In this document: positions 47,993-60,336 of the stretch, piece after piece
Position numbering within the stretch: position 1 is the first letter of the stretch
Layout: each line of letters begins with the position of its first letter
From: Gerris lacustris
Lineage: Eukaryota; Arthropoda; Insecta; Hemiptera; Gerridae
NCBI GenBank assembly: GCA_951217055.1
Contig: OX578279.1
Span: 27,306,173 to 27,370,172, forward strand
DNA length: 64,000 bases
Direction of reading: 5' to 3'
Made by a program: the position numbers and the translations under genes
The notes under the pieces: generated by a model
Told to the model about the DNA's origin: nothing
What the model saw: the letters and a program-made list of their open reading frames with translations, nothing else
The model's database searches: none

Positions 47993-48440
47993 GTGTGGCA
48001 TAGAGCTTCTGTCCTACTCATATACTTTAATGATTTAATGCTTTTACAACCTATTATTGTCAAATTGGATTAATTTCCTACCGGTTTTCAAATATTCAAA
48101 ATTGTTTTGTTTTTACATGACAAAGGATTAATTTAGCAAAATTGATAAAGTGCAAACAAATTAATCTGCGGGCTACTTTCAACAAACCATTCAAATTTCA
48201 AAAATCACAGATAAGTACTTTTGAAGATATAGATGTAAGTAAATTAATAATAAATTAAGAAATGCGCATGTGGAAGATAAACAAAAAGCAGAAGGTGGAA
48301 ACTTATATTGGACCAACAATGGACTAATTATAATCCACCATCCAAAATTAATTAAATTGGGTCGAATAGTTTTTAAATCATGTTTTACGTAAAAGTTTAG
48401 CGACAGACCGACCGGCGTGAAACAAATTACATATCCCTCA
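47993..48440 (+). mobile_element. Family A element, diverged, right end replaced
   Basis: The left end CTGCCAATTAGTGTGGCATAGAGCTTC is intact; the interior (ACTTTTGAAGATATAGATGTAAG, AAAAAGCAGAAGG) resembles the 50423 copy. It ends near CGACAGACCGACCGGCGTG, where family E begins in reverse. Confidence 0.6.
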
Positions 48441-48562
48441 AAAACCGTTCCGACGATTTTGATTAAATAATCTAAAATGTATATTCAATTTAAATACGAA
48501 TCTAACCATATTAGTCGTTTTCACGGAAAAAATATAGTTCCCAAGATATTGATATTTATTAA
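48422..48562 (-). repeat. Family E fragment
   Basis: AAAAACCGTTCCGACGATTTTGATTAAATAATCT is the reverse of the 16715..16755 block; TTTTCACGGAAAAAATATAG... follows. Confidence 0.5.
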
Positions 48563-49954
48563 TCTGATTTGTTGAAAATCAAAAACAAAAAGTGAACACC
48601 GAGCACATTTTAGCTAAGGTTATTTTAATAATAAATTAAAATATATCTCTTATAAATGGTATCTCACGGGAAGCACAGTGAACAGAACAATATAAAGAGT
48701 CACGAAATGTATAATGAAATATTGTATAAAATCAACTATATTATAAAATTTTATAGAGTCACAAAGTAAGTACACAAGGTAAGTAATCAGGTAATAAATT
48801 TTTAATCCGCTGCAAAAGCCTGCACGAGCGCCATTGACCATACAGGTAATTTATCTAACATTGCCCCACCGAAATCAATAGTTATGGTATTTAAAAACTC
48901 GAACAGATATATCTGATAACAACTATAAGTAAAAGACGAAATGGCCTAAGCAACATTTAGTTTGTCTTACAATTAATCAAAGAAAGATTTTAGTAAAACA
49001 AAAATTCTAAAAATTGCTTTATTATTTGTTGTTTTTAAGCTTATATTCGATTACTTATTTCAATAATTGTTAGAACGTTTATAAGATTTAACAGCAAAAC
49101 AAGCTGCATTTAGATAAAAAAAGTTTTATTTCTAAATGAAGCTTTCTTTACTGCATACCCACTTCATTTAAATTCATAGTTGACGACCTCCATCAAAGCT
49201 CTAATTGCTGAGAAACATATGTAATTAAGTATTGAATGAAAATAAGCTACATATTTGTGCTTAGTAATGCAACAAAACGCTAAGGACACGCTGGAAGTTG
49301 GCACAGATCGATATTCGATGTTTATTTTAGCAACGTGTTGCTTTGCTAAGCCGAAAATTTGATCACGCGACTCAACGCGTCTACAGGCTCTAAACAAAAA
49401 CACTTTATGACTCGTTTGGCCTACATACAGACCAAATCCAATACGAAAAGCCTTAGTGACTTTAAGATTACGCAAACAAAATACAATCACTTTCACAATT
49501 TATTTTCTCTTTTTTTTCTTTCTATTGAGGATGAGCTAAAAATAAAAATAAAAGAATCACTATGTAAGTACTAAAAAAGAGGAGATAAAAGGAGACATAG
49601 TTATTCAAAATGTTCATGAGGACACGACATCAAGTTTTATGTCAAGTTAAACACGTGTTCATGTGTTTCAATCCAAACACGATTCTTAAGTTTTATTTTA
49701 GAATGAAATTGGTTTTTCGGTGTTAAAATACCAAAAACCTTTGGCATAATGGATTAGACAATTTATTTTCTTACTTAAGATCATTGTTGCCCCCCCCCCC
49801 CCCCTCTTCTCTTCCTAACTTTTTGAGCAATACTATATCGGTACCTAGAACGTTTCTTGTAAAGCGACATAAGTAGTTATGTTCCCATTTAAAAGCACTT
49901 AATTGACCTTTATAATTATAAAATAATACACTAATATATTCGTATTTTGTCATA
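48563..49954. other. AT-rich interval with one 110-codon minus frame
   Basis: 49164..49496 (-) has a more even composition than other chance frames (KVTKAFRIGFGLYVGQ, QHVAKINIEYRSVPTSS), but no domain I recognise and no splice context. A 15-C homopolymer is at 49790..49804. Confidence 0.35.
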
Positions 49955-51026
49955 TTTTTGCTCCCTAGCTTACAGAAGAGAACAGAAGCTAGGTATTCGT
50001 TCTGAGGAACAACAAATGTTATGACTCCGAATTCAAATATTCCAAGTCAGAAATCGGTTTCAGACAGACATCATGAGACATTCTTTGTTCCGTGTCTGTC
50101 TGTCATTCAATATTTGCTATCCAACATATCTTCAAAACTATAAGTCTGATTTTATGAAATTTGGATGGTATAGGTCATAATTAGCCCATTGCTGGTTCCA
50201 TATAAGTTTAAAACTTCTATATGTGCACAAAAATACATATTATCTTTACACCTATATCTTCATTCATGCACTCAAAAGATTTAAAAAAAAATTGGATGTT
50301 TTGTCAAAAGTAGGCTGCAGATAACCGAGATTAATTTCAACCACCTGACCAACTGAACACATTATACTGCTAAATTGATACTTTAATTGATGAAAAAATA
50401 TTTTAAAATTTTTAAATATAGCCTGCCAATAAGTGTGGCCCATAGCTTCCTCGTATCCTAGTACTTTATTGATGTTAGGTTTAGTATCAGTACTTTTGAA
50501 GATATAAGTGGATTTGGAGAAAAACCAAAAATGGGTGCAGAAGATTGAAATTATATAGGCCCCCCAATGGGCTAATTAGGACATACTCAAATTTCATTAA
50601 AATCAGACGAGTAGTTTTTAAGAAACTACAGCTGCTACTGCTTTGCTGGTTCATAAGATATGTCGGTTGGAAAAAATTGAACGACGAACATACTGTCATA
50701 ATGGACTGTCTGTCTACCGGTCGGTCCACGGGACCAAAAATGTTCCTGGATATCTGAAACGGATTTCAATTCTTGGAATTTTTGAAATCGGAGTCATAAG
50801 ATATGTCCGTTTTTTATAACGATCACATAACTAACGTTACCTTTGATAAGCTCGTTAGCAATTAATAATTTTGATAGATTATTTAAAAAGGGGAGGGGGG
50901 AGATTATTTAAAAAGGGGAGGGGGGAGATTAAATAAATTAGACAATTTAATAAGTAGTATATATGCAAAGCATCATTAAGTACACTATAGGATGCTAGTA
51001 AGCTATACACCAAACTAATTCGTAAA
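49955..51026 (-). mobile_element. Family A element (reverse) interrupted by another family A copy
   Basis: The left piece 49955..50422 reads from the CTCCCTAGCTTACAGAAGAG head through GTGTCTGTCTGTCATTC to TTGATACTTTAATTGATG. The right piece ~50869..51026 resumes with GATAGATTATTTAAAAAGGGG, the segment that follows that point in the 6565 copy (GACAGATTTAAAAGGGG), and ends at the CACCAAACTAATT terminus. A 26-bp stretch (GATTATTTAAAAAGGGGAGG...) is duplicated in tandem at ~50878..50930. Confidence 0.7.
50423..50866 (+). mobile_element. Family A copy nested in an opposite-strand family A copy
   Basis: Starts with CTGCCAATAAGTGTGGCCCA and ends near GTTACCTTTGATAAGCTCG, both family ends. It has the alternative interior (GGGCTAATTAGGACATACTC, CAGACGAGTAGTTTTTAAG) rather than the GAGCGTTGCGCG core of the 4035 and 37800 copies, so the family has at least two interior types. 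Confidence 0.7.
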
Positions 51027-51788
51027 CTATTTTCAACATGTTACGTAATTTTATTGAAATCGATCCTGTAGTTTGCAGAAAGAAAAAAAACAAATTGATT
51101 GGAATGGGGGGACCATAAAACGGGTAAATCCATTGAATTCTTAATATCATCACTATATGCTTTCCCTATAAAAGGAGGTTTATCTATATGAGAAAATAAA
51201 ACAGAGATAGCTGTAAAATTATAAACATTATTAACTGAGTTAACCTCTGTACAGTTAGAATATAACTCCAATTAAATTATACATAAAAATCAAAACATAC
51301 AAAAATGTAATAATAACCATTTTAAATTCCATCAACATAAGATACGATTAGATTACCAATTATGACTTGACAACCAATTAAATTGTTTGGATCATAAAAA
51401 AAAGGAAAAATAAATACTTCAAAGAGAGCCTACTTCAAAACAAAATCGTTGACCGAGAAAAAAAAAATTCTCTAATAAGGAAAATTGACACCTTTGTTTT
51501 ACAATGGTACTCTTTATATTATAAAATACTAAAACAAATTTAAAATGAATGTTTTATAAAAGTTCAACAAACCTTTACTGCTTAAAAAATTTCTCATTTC
51601 CTTCTGTATTATTATTATTATATTATAATTTTAAAATGCATAATGTTGCAGTATAAATTTAAATGATTAAATTATACAAAAAAAAATGGATGCAATAAGT
51701 GTCTAAACGCTGCAGTATAGAAAAAAGAATTATTATTGCAGTCAGTTAAATTTAATTTCATACCTTATTTTAATTACCAAAAAGTTTT
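51027..51788. other. AT-rich interval, no gene seen
   Basis: No recognised repeat or coding frame. Confidence 0.5.
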
Positions 51789-51960
<172 letters not shown>

Positions 51961-53243
51961 ACTAGCTGAATACCCGTGCTTCGCTACGGGGTGTTTTATT
52001 TTCAATTTAATGGATTTATAAACTACCATCAAGAAACATTTTAATTATTTTACAAAGCGAGAATATCTAGATTCTATCCCTCCCCCTTATTTCTATACCC
52101 CCTCCCCTTTGATAAGATAATTTGCTAATATCCCAAATTTGTAATTCATTCCGACTAAATTTTTAAAAAGGAAAAGCAGTGGTATTTTCCTTCTGTACCC
52201 CCTCCCCCCCTCCCCGTGTCATTTTACATCCCTTGGTGAAAATTGGAATTATCTTTTATTAATATACATGCTTACATCCAAATAATAATAATAAAAAAAA
52301 AAATAAAAATAATAATAAAAAATAAAAATAAATAAATAAATACAAAATTTTAGCCCAATCGGATAAATGTACAGACACATCAATTATTAGTTTTTTATAC
52401 ATAGATATAGATATATTTTTCCATTTTACCCCCCTAAATGTTCATAACAATAATTGGACAGCACTCTTAAAGCTTTTCAACGGAATGCATCGTGAAGGGT
52501 TTTCATTACTTTGACATTTGTACCCTGTACCCCTGTGTGCCAAAATCAAAATTCGAAAATGCATGAAGTCAGTGACCTTCCCGTTTTCCCCTTGCTTTGA
52601 AGGTCAAGTGTGCAAATTTTCATTGAAATCGGAATAAAACGGTAGATTTGAATAAAGAACACACACACACGCCCGTTCGCGCGCGCGCACACACACTTAC
52701 GTTGACATTTCCTTTTTACCCCTCTCCTAAATAAAAATAATGACAAAAACGTACATTACAATTACTTTTCTCTTAAAGAGCCAGTCAACGATATGCATCA
52801 TAAAGGGTACCTATCAATTACTTTGACATTTGTACCCCGTACTCCTGTGTACCAACATTTTAACTTTATAATCTCATGTAAGCAGTACACTCATAGACAC
52901 TCTTCATTTATATAAGATGTAGTTATACACATTTTTCCATTTTACCCCCTCCTAAATGAAAATATGACAAAACTGTACATAACAACAATTACTGTACTTT
53001 TAAAGAGCTTTTCAACGATATGCATCATTAAAAGTATTCATTACTTTGACATTTGTACCCCGTACCCCTGGGTACAAAAATAAAAATTTCCCAAAATCCT
53101 TTCTTAGTGGATGCCTATGATATGAACCGAGTATATCCTTAAAATTTCAAGTCTCTCGGTTAAGCAGATTTTGCTGTGCGTTGATTCTATGTCAGTCAGT
53201 CAGTCAATCAGGACATTGCCACTTATATTATAGATGTATATAT
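51961..53243 (+). mobile_element. Family D element, longest copy, (AT)n-bounded
   Basis: Directly follows the (AT)n tract with ACTAGCTGAATACCCGTGCTTCGCTACGGG (quoted in two parts here: ACTAGCTGAATACC and CGTGCTTCGCTACGGG). It ends with (GTCA)n (~53191..53211) and CACTTATATTATAGATGTATATATATAT. Three degenerate tandem blocks share TTTTCCATTTTACCCC..., ATGCATC and TTGACATTTGTACCC (anchors at ~52512, 52823, 53046). 52662..52696 is alternating purine-pyrimidine (CACACAC, GCGCGCGC). No protein. Class unknown; reverse, shorter copies are at 27760 and 37555. Confidence 0.7.
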
Positions 53244-53433
53244 ATATTATGTTAATTGTTGTTGTCTTTTTCCTATCACATTTTGTAATATTATTACCTG
53301 TGAATGATTATAAACAGAGATTCGCTCATGGACAAATATATTGGATAATACTGGAATTCGCATTCTTAGTTAAACATATTTAGGTTGAAAAATTGTTTAC
53401 TTTCGTTCTTTTAAATGATTTAATTATTGTCAT

Positions 53434-53781
53434 TACTGGTCATATATTACTTTGATTTGTATGTTTCATCGCACGTTTCCGTTACCCCGATTTTGAACCA
53501 CTTCCCGTCATTCAATCTTCCCCAAATTTTGCACATAGATACAACTAAGGTGAAGAATACAGAAACAAAAAAAAAAAAAAAAAAGGCGTCAAATTTATTT
53601 GCTTTTTACGTTTCATCGCACACCTATTACCCCAATTTTGAACCACTTCCCGTCATTCAATCTTCCCCAAATTTTGCACATAGATACAACTAAGGTGAAG
53701 AATACAGAAACAAACAAAAAAAAAAAAAAAAAAAAAAAAAGTAGTAAGTTAGGTAAGTAGTTAGTAGGTTATAAGACCAGT
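53434..53781 (+). mobile_element. Family C element, dimer (forward)
   Basis: ACTGGTCATAT (left) and ATAAGACCAGT (right) bound two head-to-tail cores with CACTTCCCGTCATTCAATC and TTCCCCAAATTTTGCACAT, each followed by AAGAATACAGAAAC and an A-tract. GGCGTCAAATTTATTTGC links the two cores, exactly as in the reverse dimer at 44103. A short family A end fragment (GATCACAATGC) follows at ~53820. Confidence 0.85.
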
Positions 53782-54260
53782 TTCGAAAAATGGCATTTTT
53801 ATATTAAATATTTTTAAGAATGATCACAATGCTTTTTTTGGACTGAGGTAAAAAGACAGCGTAAGCAAATATATATAGTAATAATAATAATACCTAATAC
53901 TAAGGTAAATAGAATAATTTACAATCCTTTAATATTTTTTGTCATCTGTGTAAATATTGAAAATAAATATTCCATAAGAAACTTTGTACATGTATTTTTT
54001 ATTACTTCTCCGAGAAATATTTAATACACTTCACTGGAAAGAGTTGTTTGTAATGGGTTTTTAAGGAATAAAGACCAACTGAATTTTACCAGAGTAGCAC
54101 CTTCAGCTAATAATATTAAATATGTAAAACAATTTTACACTGTAAAGTCTGAAAAAGAGATTAGTTACTCCCTTATTATTTAATAGCGATAAATTCTATA
54201 TAATTTTTTGTACAAAACTTTTTGCAAACTCGTTAGTAGATGAGTTGTATCATTTTTATT

Positions 54261-55637
54261 CCTTCTAAGCTTACCCGAGGTAGCGAAATTATTTATATCG
54301 CCGAATTTTTTTTATGTCAACCTTGCAAAATTCCCGGACAGAAATCCAATTTTACACATCAATCAGGGAACATTTTTTTAGTCTCATAACTGTCAATCGG
54401 TCGGTCCATAATTTTTGAGAACCAATATATTTTAAAAACTACACTCGTCCGTTTTGGAACGAAGTTCCTTATGGCACGTTCTACAGCCCGGGAATAAATC
54501 CCAAAAAAACGACCAAAATCACCGTCACGAAATCTACCGATGACAATAACTTGAGTAAAAGATCACCGAGTTAGTTGAAATTTGTTACACATGATCATTT
54601 TACCAATGCCCAGGCTAAGTTCGTTGGACAACGTTATCCGCCCAAGCGTTCACGCTCAACGCTCGCGTAAACGTAAGCTTAAAATTTAAAATTGGATTTT
54701 TCGAACGGGAAAAAATTCTAACTTCATCTATTTAATAAGACAAATAACTTTTTTAAATAATATTTTTTAGTAAAACGAACACCGACACTGCTATGAAGTA
54801 ATAAAGATCGCTAAATTTATTTAAGCGGACCGAAACGTTTTAAATGAAGAAAACAACGTTTTTACCGATATCTTACGTTCTATCGTAACGATTTCAATAA
54901 AACTTCATACACATCGTCTAAAGTACAATTGAAACAGGCATGTAAAATTTCAACCTGATACAAGTAGAAGTTTTTTAGTGTTGATGATTAATATTTTATA
55001 TTATAATATTTTTATTGGAGATTCGCCGACGGAGGTCTGATGGGACAGTTCTTTTCTTCTCTACAACCATCTGCTTTAACTATAAACTAATCAAAATGAA
55101 CTCTTTTCTCAATTTACAATACATTATTTATTGTGCGACGTTCTTTTCAAAGTTAATAAAAAGTTTTTCTTTTTAATTTTGCCTTAACTCCGCTAGTACA
55201 AATAGGTACTTTTAATTTTGTCGCTTATTCTAACTCCGCCATGTATAAGTAGTTAGTATCATATACTTACTTTGCACTGTAATTATATAATTTATATTTA
55301 ATATAAAGCGTAAGGAACTTCGTTCCTACCGGGTTTATACGACACCACACGTATTTTTTAATGAAATTTGGATGGTAGGTCACAATTAGCTCATTATTGG
55401 GCCAATATAATTATTTACACCATTATCTAAAAGTACTCATTCGATTTTTGAGAAATTTAAATGAATTGTCGAAAGTAGCCGCAGATAGAGTCAGATGTAT
55501 TCTAACCGTCGGCTCACATTAAACAATGCTAAATTGATACTTTCATTGATGTGAAAAAAGCAAAACAATATTGAGTTTTAAAAGCATAATATCGATAAAG
55601 TATTCACGGGGAAGCTATGTGCCACACTAATTGGAAG
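54261..55637 (-). mobile_element. Family A element (reverse) split by a family B insertion
   Basis: The left piece 54261..54451 runs from the TAAGCTTACCCGAGGTAGCG head to CTACACTCGTCCG. The right piece ~55356..55637 resumes with AATGAAATTTGGATGGTAGG and ends at GAAGCTATGTGCCACACTAATTGG. In the uninterrupted copy at 49955 these two pieces are contiguous (AAACTATAAGTCTGATTTTATG), which fixes the insertion point. Confidence 0.8.
54456..55353 (-). mobile_element. Family B element, longest copy, inserted in family A
   Basis: Begins with GGAACGAAGTTCCTTATGGC and ends with TAAGGAACTTCGTTCC then CGACACCACACGTA. The two GGAAC-GAA-GTTCC hairpins near the ends are inverted to each other. It contains the reversed shared core (AACTCGTTGG-type words, CAACGCTCGCGTAAACGTAAGC), and an extra ~400 bp absent from the 16005 copy. 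T-runs on both sides hide the target duplication. No protein. Confidence 0.75.
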
Positions 55638-56375
55638 ACTATTTTGTTAATCTTTTAAATAGACAAGCTGTTGTAGGTATTACAAGGAATCCCATTTTTA
55701 AGTGCGATATGGATATATATTGAATGCATAAGGTCATACAATTTTAATTGACTTCGTAGAATTAAGTGTTTCATTTTCACTGAGTGGATTTCATTCCATT
55801 CCCAATTTATTTCTTATACTTGACAATAAAACTGTTCAAGGACCGCGCAGACGGTACGAATAGAAACAATAGAAACCAAAGACACTAAAAGAAACTTCAT
55901 GATCAAACAATTTTCAACGTACGAGGATAGCTTTCCTTCTTTTTATTGAGTAAAAATAATGACACGTTTAAGTCTTTCTGAGATACAAGTAAAAGGGCTG
56001 ACGCAGAAATAAAAATTATTTTTACTGCTTTTCCAACTATCAACTATTTTTATACTTGAATATGAACTAACAAGTTGTATTCTTTCTTTCTCGAATAAGA
56101 TTTTGATAGATTTACAGATCGTATAAAATGTCGTCTGCCGTCGTCTATCTGTATGTCGTCTTTGCATGCGCGTAAAGACTAAGCTACTAATAACCAGTTT
56201 TAGAAAAATACAATTGTTAGAAATATTTTCTAGATACAAATTTCTATTTCCAACATTCACGGGATTATTCTTTGAATATTCAATAATTCTGATCTAATTG
56301 CTAATTGTAAATAAAGATTTTGACGATGATATACATCTTAGTCTAGCATTATTCCGCGGTTGATGTCATGATTAA
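55638..56375. other. AT-rich interval, no gene supported
   Basis: The 105-codon minus frame 55943..56260 has no recognised domain. Confidence 0.45.
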
Positions 56376-56430
56376 CTTCTAGGTCTTCCGGTGTTCTTGA
56401 CGCGGTCACCACCGAAAGACCTAGAACTTA
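56376..56430. repeat. Hairpin with ~16-bp arms
   Basis: TTCTAGGTCTTCCGGTG pairs with CACCGAAAGACCTAGAA (one mismatch) around a ~16-nt loop. Confidence 0.85.
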
Positions 56431-56447
56431 TGTTATGATATACATGT

Positions 56448-56573
56448 TTAGGATAAAAATACTCCGAGGTTAGATCGAGAAATTAATTTTAGGGTGCCAG
56501 AACTTCAAAAATTAAGGCTACAAATAATTTCTCGATTTCGCCTTAGAGTATGTTTATCCTAAAAATGAATATA
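56448..56573. mobile_element. Small foldback element (126 bp)
   Basis: TTTAGGATAAAAATACTC at the left mirrors GAGTATGTTTATCCTAAA at the right, and inner GATCGAGAAATTA mirrors TAATTTCTCGAT. The sequence before each hairpin here is similar (GATATACAT...TCCG(A/C)GGTT), so the 56376 and 56448 units may be a duplicated pair. Confidence 0.75.
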
Positions 56574-56754
56574 ATCTAATTTAACTCTGTATTCGTCTTT
56601 AACCTGAGAGTTTCTGAGAATTAATAAATATAAATATGCCACTGCAAACTGAAAGCAATCACCTGTTACAAGTTTATCATAATTTTTATGAGATAAATGC
56701 AGTATCACTATGTATAAGAGAGAGAGCTTTGATCGAGTTTCAGATTGATTTTCT

Positions 56755-57393
56755 TTTTTGCTTCCGAGCCCACAGAAGGTAACGAAAGTTATGTGATCGA
56801 GAGTAACGAGAGTTATGTGAAAGTTATGTGATGTGAGGTAGCGAAAGTTATGAAGATAATATTTTATGTCTCCGATAACAAAAATTCCAAGGTAGAATCT
56901 GTTTCAGCCATCAGGAAACATTTTTGGTTTAGTGTCTGTCTGTCGCTCAATTTTTGCGAACCAACATAATCTTAAAAACTACTCGTCCTATATTAACAAA
57001 ATGTGTAGGTCATAATTAGCCAATTGTTGATCTCATATAAGTTTAAACTTTCTGCGCTAATTTGTTTTTCTTCAACAAGTGCACAAACATACATTCATTT
57101 ACACCTCTATATCTTCAAAATTACTCATCTGATTTTTATGAAATTAGGATTTGATTTTTTTGAAGTTTGTCAAAAGTAGCCCGCAGATAGCCCCAGATTA
57201 ATTTCAACTGTCTGCGCCCTTTTACTTTTGCTAAATTGATACAATAATTTGTGTAAAATTGTATAACAATTTTGACAGATAAGGAAAACGGGGAAACAAT
57301 TGAATAAATTAAACAAAAATGGCTTGTAAAAGCATAAAATCAATATTGTACGTGATAGGATGCGAGGAAGCTATGTGCCACACTAATTGGCAG
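56755..57393 (-). mobile_element. Family A element (reverse), head expanded
   Basis: The TTTTGCTTCCGAGCCCACAG head is followed by three to four copies of a GTAACGAAAGTTATGTGA-like phrase, a local expansion absent elsewhere. Then come GTTTAGTGTCTGTCTGTCGC, TAAAAACTACTCGTCC, ACACCTCTATATCTTCAAAA, and the terminus GGATGCGAGGAAGCTATGTGCCACACTAATTGGCAG (in two parts). Ends are well preserved. Confidence 0.8.
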
Positions 57394-58639
57394 TATATTT
57401 TTTATATTAAACATTAACTCTTTAATGTTATGAATGTAGACTATTTCTTAGGTCATCGATTAGCATACCATGTACATTTTCTTCAATAATATATTTTAAA
57501 AACATAGCGAATAAATTTATGTAAAACATGATTAGAGTAAGTTAACAAATAAAGAAACAATTATATTATTGAATAAAATATTTTAACTGCTAGTTATTTC
57601 TGTGTTTACCATTGTCACTTTGAATATTTTGAGCAACTACCAACCATAAACTATGCTTAATTGATAAAATATTTAACTAAAAATATAAATATTATTAATG
57701 AGATTTTGTTTTATGCAGTTGCGAGAGAATATATAAATAAAAAAACATCATAAATAACATTAGAAATATCATTTCTGTCAAGTTAATAAAAAAACAGAAC
57801 AGAAAAAGTATAAATCTGTCAAAAATGTTTACCTATATTTTTTATAATGTTAGCACAATTAATTCTACTAAAAAATTACCAATCCAAAAATATATTTGAT
57901 TTGTTTTATTTTTCACAAATAGAAACGACAAATATTTTACTCTTGATTTATTTGACTTAAGTGAACCTCAAAAAACTTAAATATTACGTTTTCATATTAT
58001 TATATTTATTTATATTTTTAGTTGAAGAATAGATTTATATAAAATATAAAAAAAGCTGTTTGTTTTAACAGAAAAGGCAATAAGTCTCTTTCTAAATGTA
58101 TACAGAAACTCCTTCTTATCGTCAAAAATATAAATATTTTTCAGGTCTAAAATGGACTAAGTATAAAAGAGTTCATTTATTTATCCCCCTGTCTTTTGGT
58201 TGTTTTATTATTATTTTTTTTATTTTTTTTTTAACTTCTTCTGTTATCTCTTATATTATTATGCAAGGAAGGTCCTAGAAGAGGAGCATTCTTTAAATAT
58301 TTGAGAATTATTGCCGAAAAAAGCAAATAAAAGGCTCTTTGTAAAAAATACTGATAAAGAAAAAGACAAATGGCAAAAAAAATTAACTAAGACAGTGAAA
58401 AATTAAACAACGTTCTCATTCTTATGATAAAGTCAAGCAGCTGGCATCTAGCGGAAGAAGTAAGGACTAAAATAGACAAGCTTGCTAGCCTTATTGAGGT
58501 GTAGTTTTTTTTTGTTTGTGTGTAGTTTTAAAGTAAAATAATTACAGATAAAAATTGTGTTACAAATATTTGTTTTTCTCTCATTGAACGAGTGTAGTGA
58601 GTTCTTTATTTCAGAGTCTTGTGCTTTGAAAAGTTTGTG
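57394..58639. other. AT-rich interval, no gene seen
   Basis: No recognised repeat or coding frame. Confidence 0.5.
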
Positions 58640-59175
58640 TATTTGTTTGTTTGTGTGTTTGTTTGTCTAACGATAACTGGTGTAAAAATTGATGAATTAA
58701 ACGAAATTCGGCACACAGGTGCATCTCATATTTGTAATAACTGTATAGTTCTTAAATTGTGAAAATTTCACACTAAATATTTTCAAGATGGCGGCCAAAA
58801 TTGTGGACAACTAAAAAAAATGTTTTTAATCCGCATGACAAATTATATATCAATTTAAAGGTCTTGACAAGTGCAAAAAGAATATGTAACTATAAAAGTT
58901 CAAACCTTATATTTTTAAGATGGCGGCCAAAATGGTCAGTCAACCAAAAACATTTATTTCGTCAGCATGACATGTTATACATTGTTTTATGAGTATAAAA
59001 AGAGTAAATAACTATAAAAATTTCACCTTTAAAAAATGTCAGCCAATTAGAAGGACCCCAAAGAAAAAAGTTTTAATCGGCATGGCATGTTGAACTTCGT
59101 TTAAAAGGTCTTTAAGACTAAGAACAAAATTCATAACTATTAAAATATTTAACTTAATATCTTTAAGATAGTTCT
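58640..59175. repeat. Degenerate tandem repeat, ~115-130-bp unit
   Basis: AAGATGGCGGCCAAAAT anchors at 58785 and 58917, a decayed AAAATGTCAGCCAAT at 59033, and AAGATA at 59164. Units share GCATGACA...TTATA, AAAGGTCTT and TAACTAT(A/T)AAA. A GTTTGTTTG run and AACGAAATTCGGCACACAGG lie before the first anchor. Wording resembles the 1..755 array. Confidence 0.75.
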
Positions 59176-60127
59176 ATATAATGGACGAATAAAAATAAGT
59201 TAATTAATTTACTTAATTTTACTTTTTTTCTGAACATAAAATTAAGCTCGTTGCCACGGGCCAAAACTATTATTAGTAGTTTTGTAACAGTTTTTCTAAT
59301 AAACTCTTTAAAGTTTTATTTACAGTGGAATAAATATTTCTTTACTTTAACTGACAGATTATGCTAATTTGCTTTTAAGATATAAATATGATAAGTTATA
59401 TAATATGAAGAATACAGTTACAAATTTCCTTTTTTTCTTATTCCCCGGAGTAAAAGCCAAGTTTGTTTCTTTAGAATTTTAAGAAAAAGATCTATTTAGA
59501 AGTCAGGAAGCGAACTAAAGTTTTCTACACTTTACCCTATTCAATTCTATTCTCTACTTCTTTCAACATAAAACTAAATTTAATTTAACACAAACAAGAT
59601 TAGGTAAAAACCTAATTTTTTTAAAAAAAAAAAGGATGAAGTTTAAAATCTGGGAAAAAATCCATTTAAGATTACAACATTACGAACTACAGTTTTCCCT
59701 ACAGCATTCAATCTAAGAAGATTTTTTTTATTTTTATTTTTTTTAATTATTTTATTTTATTGTTATTAATTAAAACAACACTAAATTAGTAGCTTTTCTT
59801 ACACATGTATATAGAATATACAAGCCTAAAATTAATAAAATAGATGATGATTATCTATTTTAGATCAAAAGATGGGGATAGATTCAATAGAAGCGGGTAA
59901 ACAATAGACTACATTACAAGCTGTAAGGACTGTGTGAGAATTAACTGCAATTATTTTTTAGTAAAATTGAGGATCAATCGAAAGTAAAAATAAAATATTG
60001 TGCATTGATCGACACGTATGAATGACTTGTGACGTACAGACGATGTGAGTCAATAAAAAGATAGAAATAAGGATCGAGTTTTCATAAATTAATTTTTATT
60101 TTTATAATCAGCCTCGTGATGCTTGAA
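59176..60127. other. AT-rich interval, no gene seen
   Basis: Long A/T runs; nothing recognised. Confidence 0.5.
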
Positions 60128-60336
60128 ACTTAGGCTGGGCACACATTGAGACATAGGCAACGGTAGTTTTTCGAAGACCGCGACAATTGAGACGCTAGAT
60201 CCACAAATATTGGGGAGGTCACGTGTGATGCAGTATTTCCCGTCCGTGTTCTGCATCTTAATTCAAACGATCTCAATATTTTGGTTAAAAAAACTGCCCT
60301 ACGTCGCCTACGTCTCAATCTGCACCCTATTAATAT
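60128..60336. mobile_element. MITE with inverted ends (~205 bp)
   Basis: TTAGGCTGGGCACACATTGAGAC (shown here as TTAGGCTGGGCACA and CATTGAGAC) mirrors GTCTCAATCTGCACCCTATTAA. Inside, ATAGGCAACGGTAGTTTTT mirrors AAAAACTGCCCTACGTCGCCTA. TTA next to both ends hints at a 3-bp duplication as in PIF/Harbinger elements, but this is weak. Confidence 0.65.

Noticed and set aside
49164..49496. 110-codon minus-strand frame
   Set aside because: More even composition than most, but no domain or gene context. Left as part of an unannotated interval.
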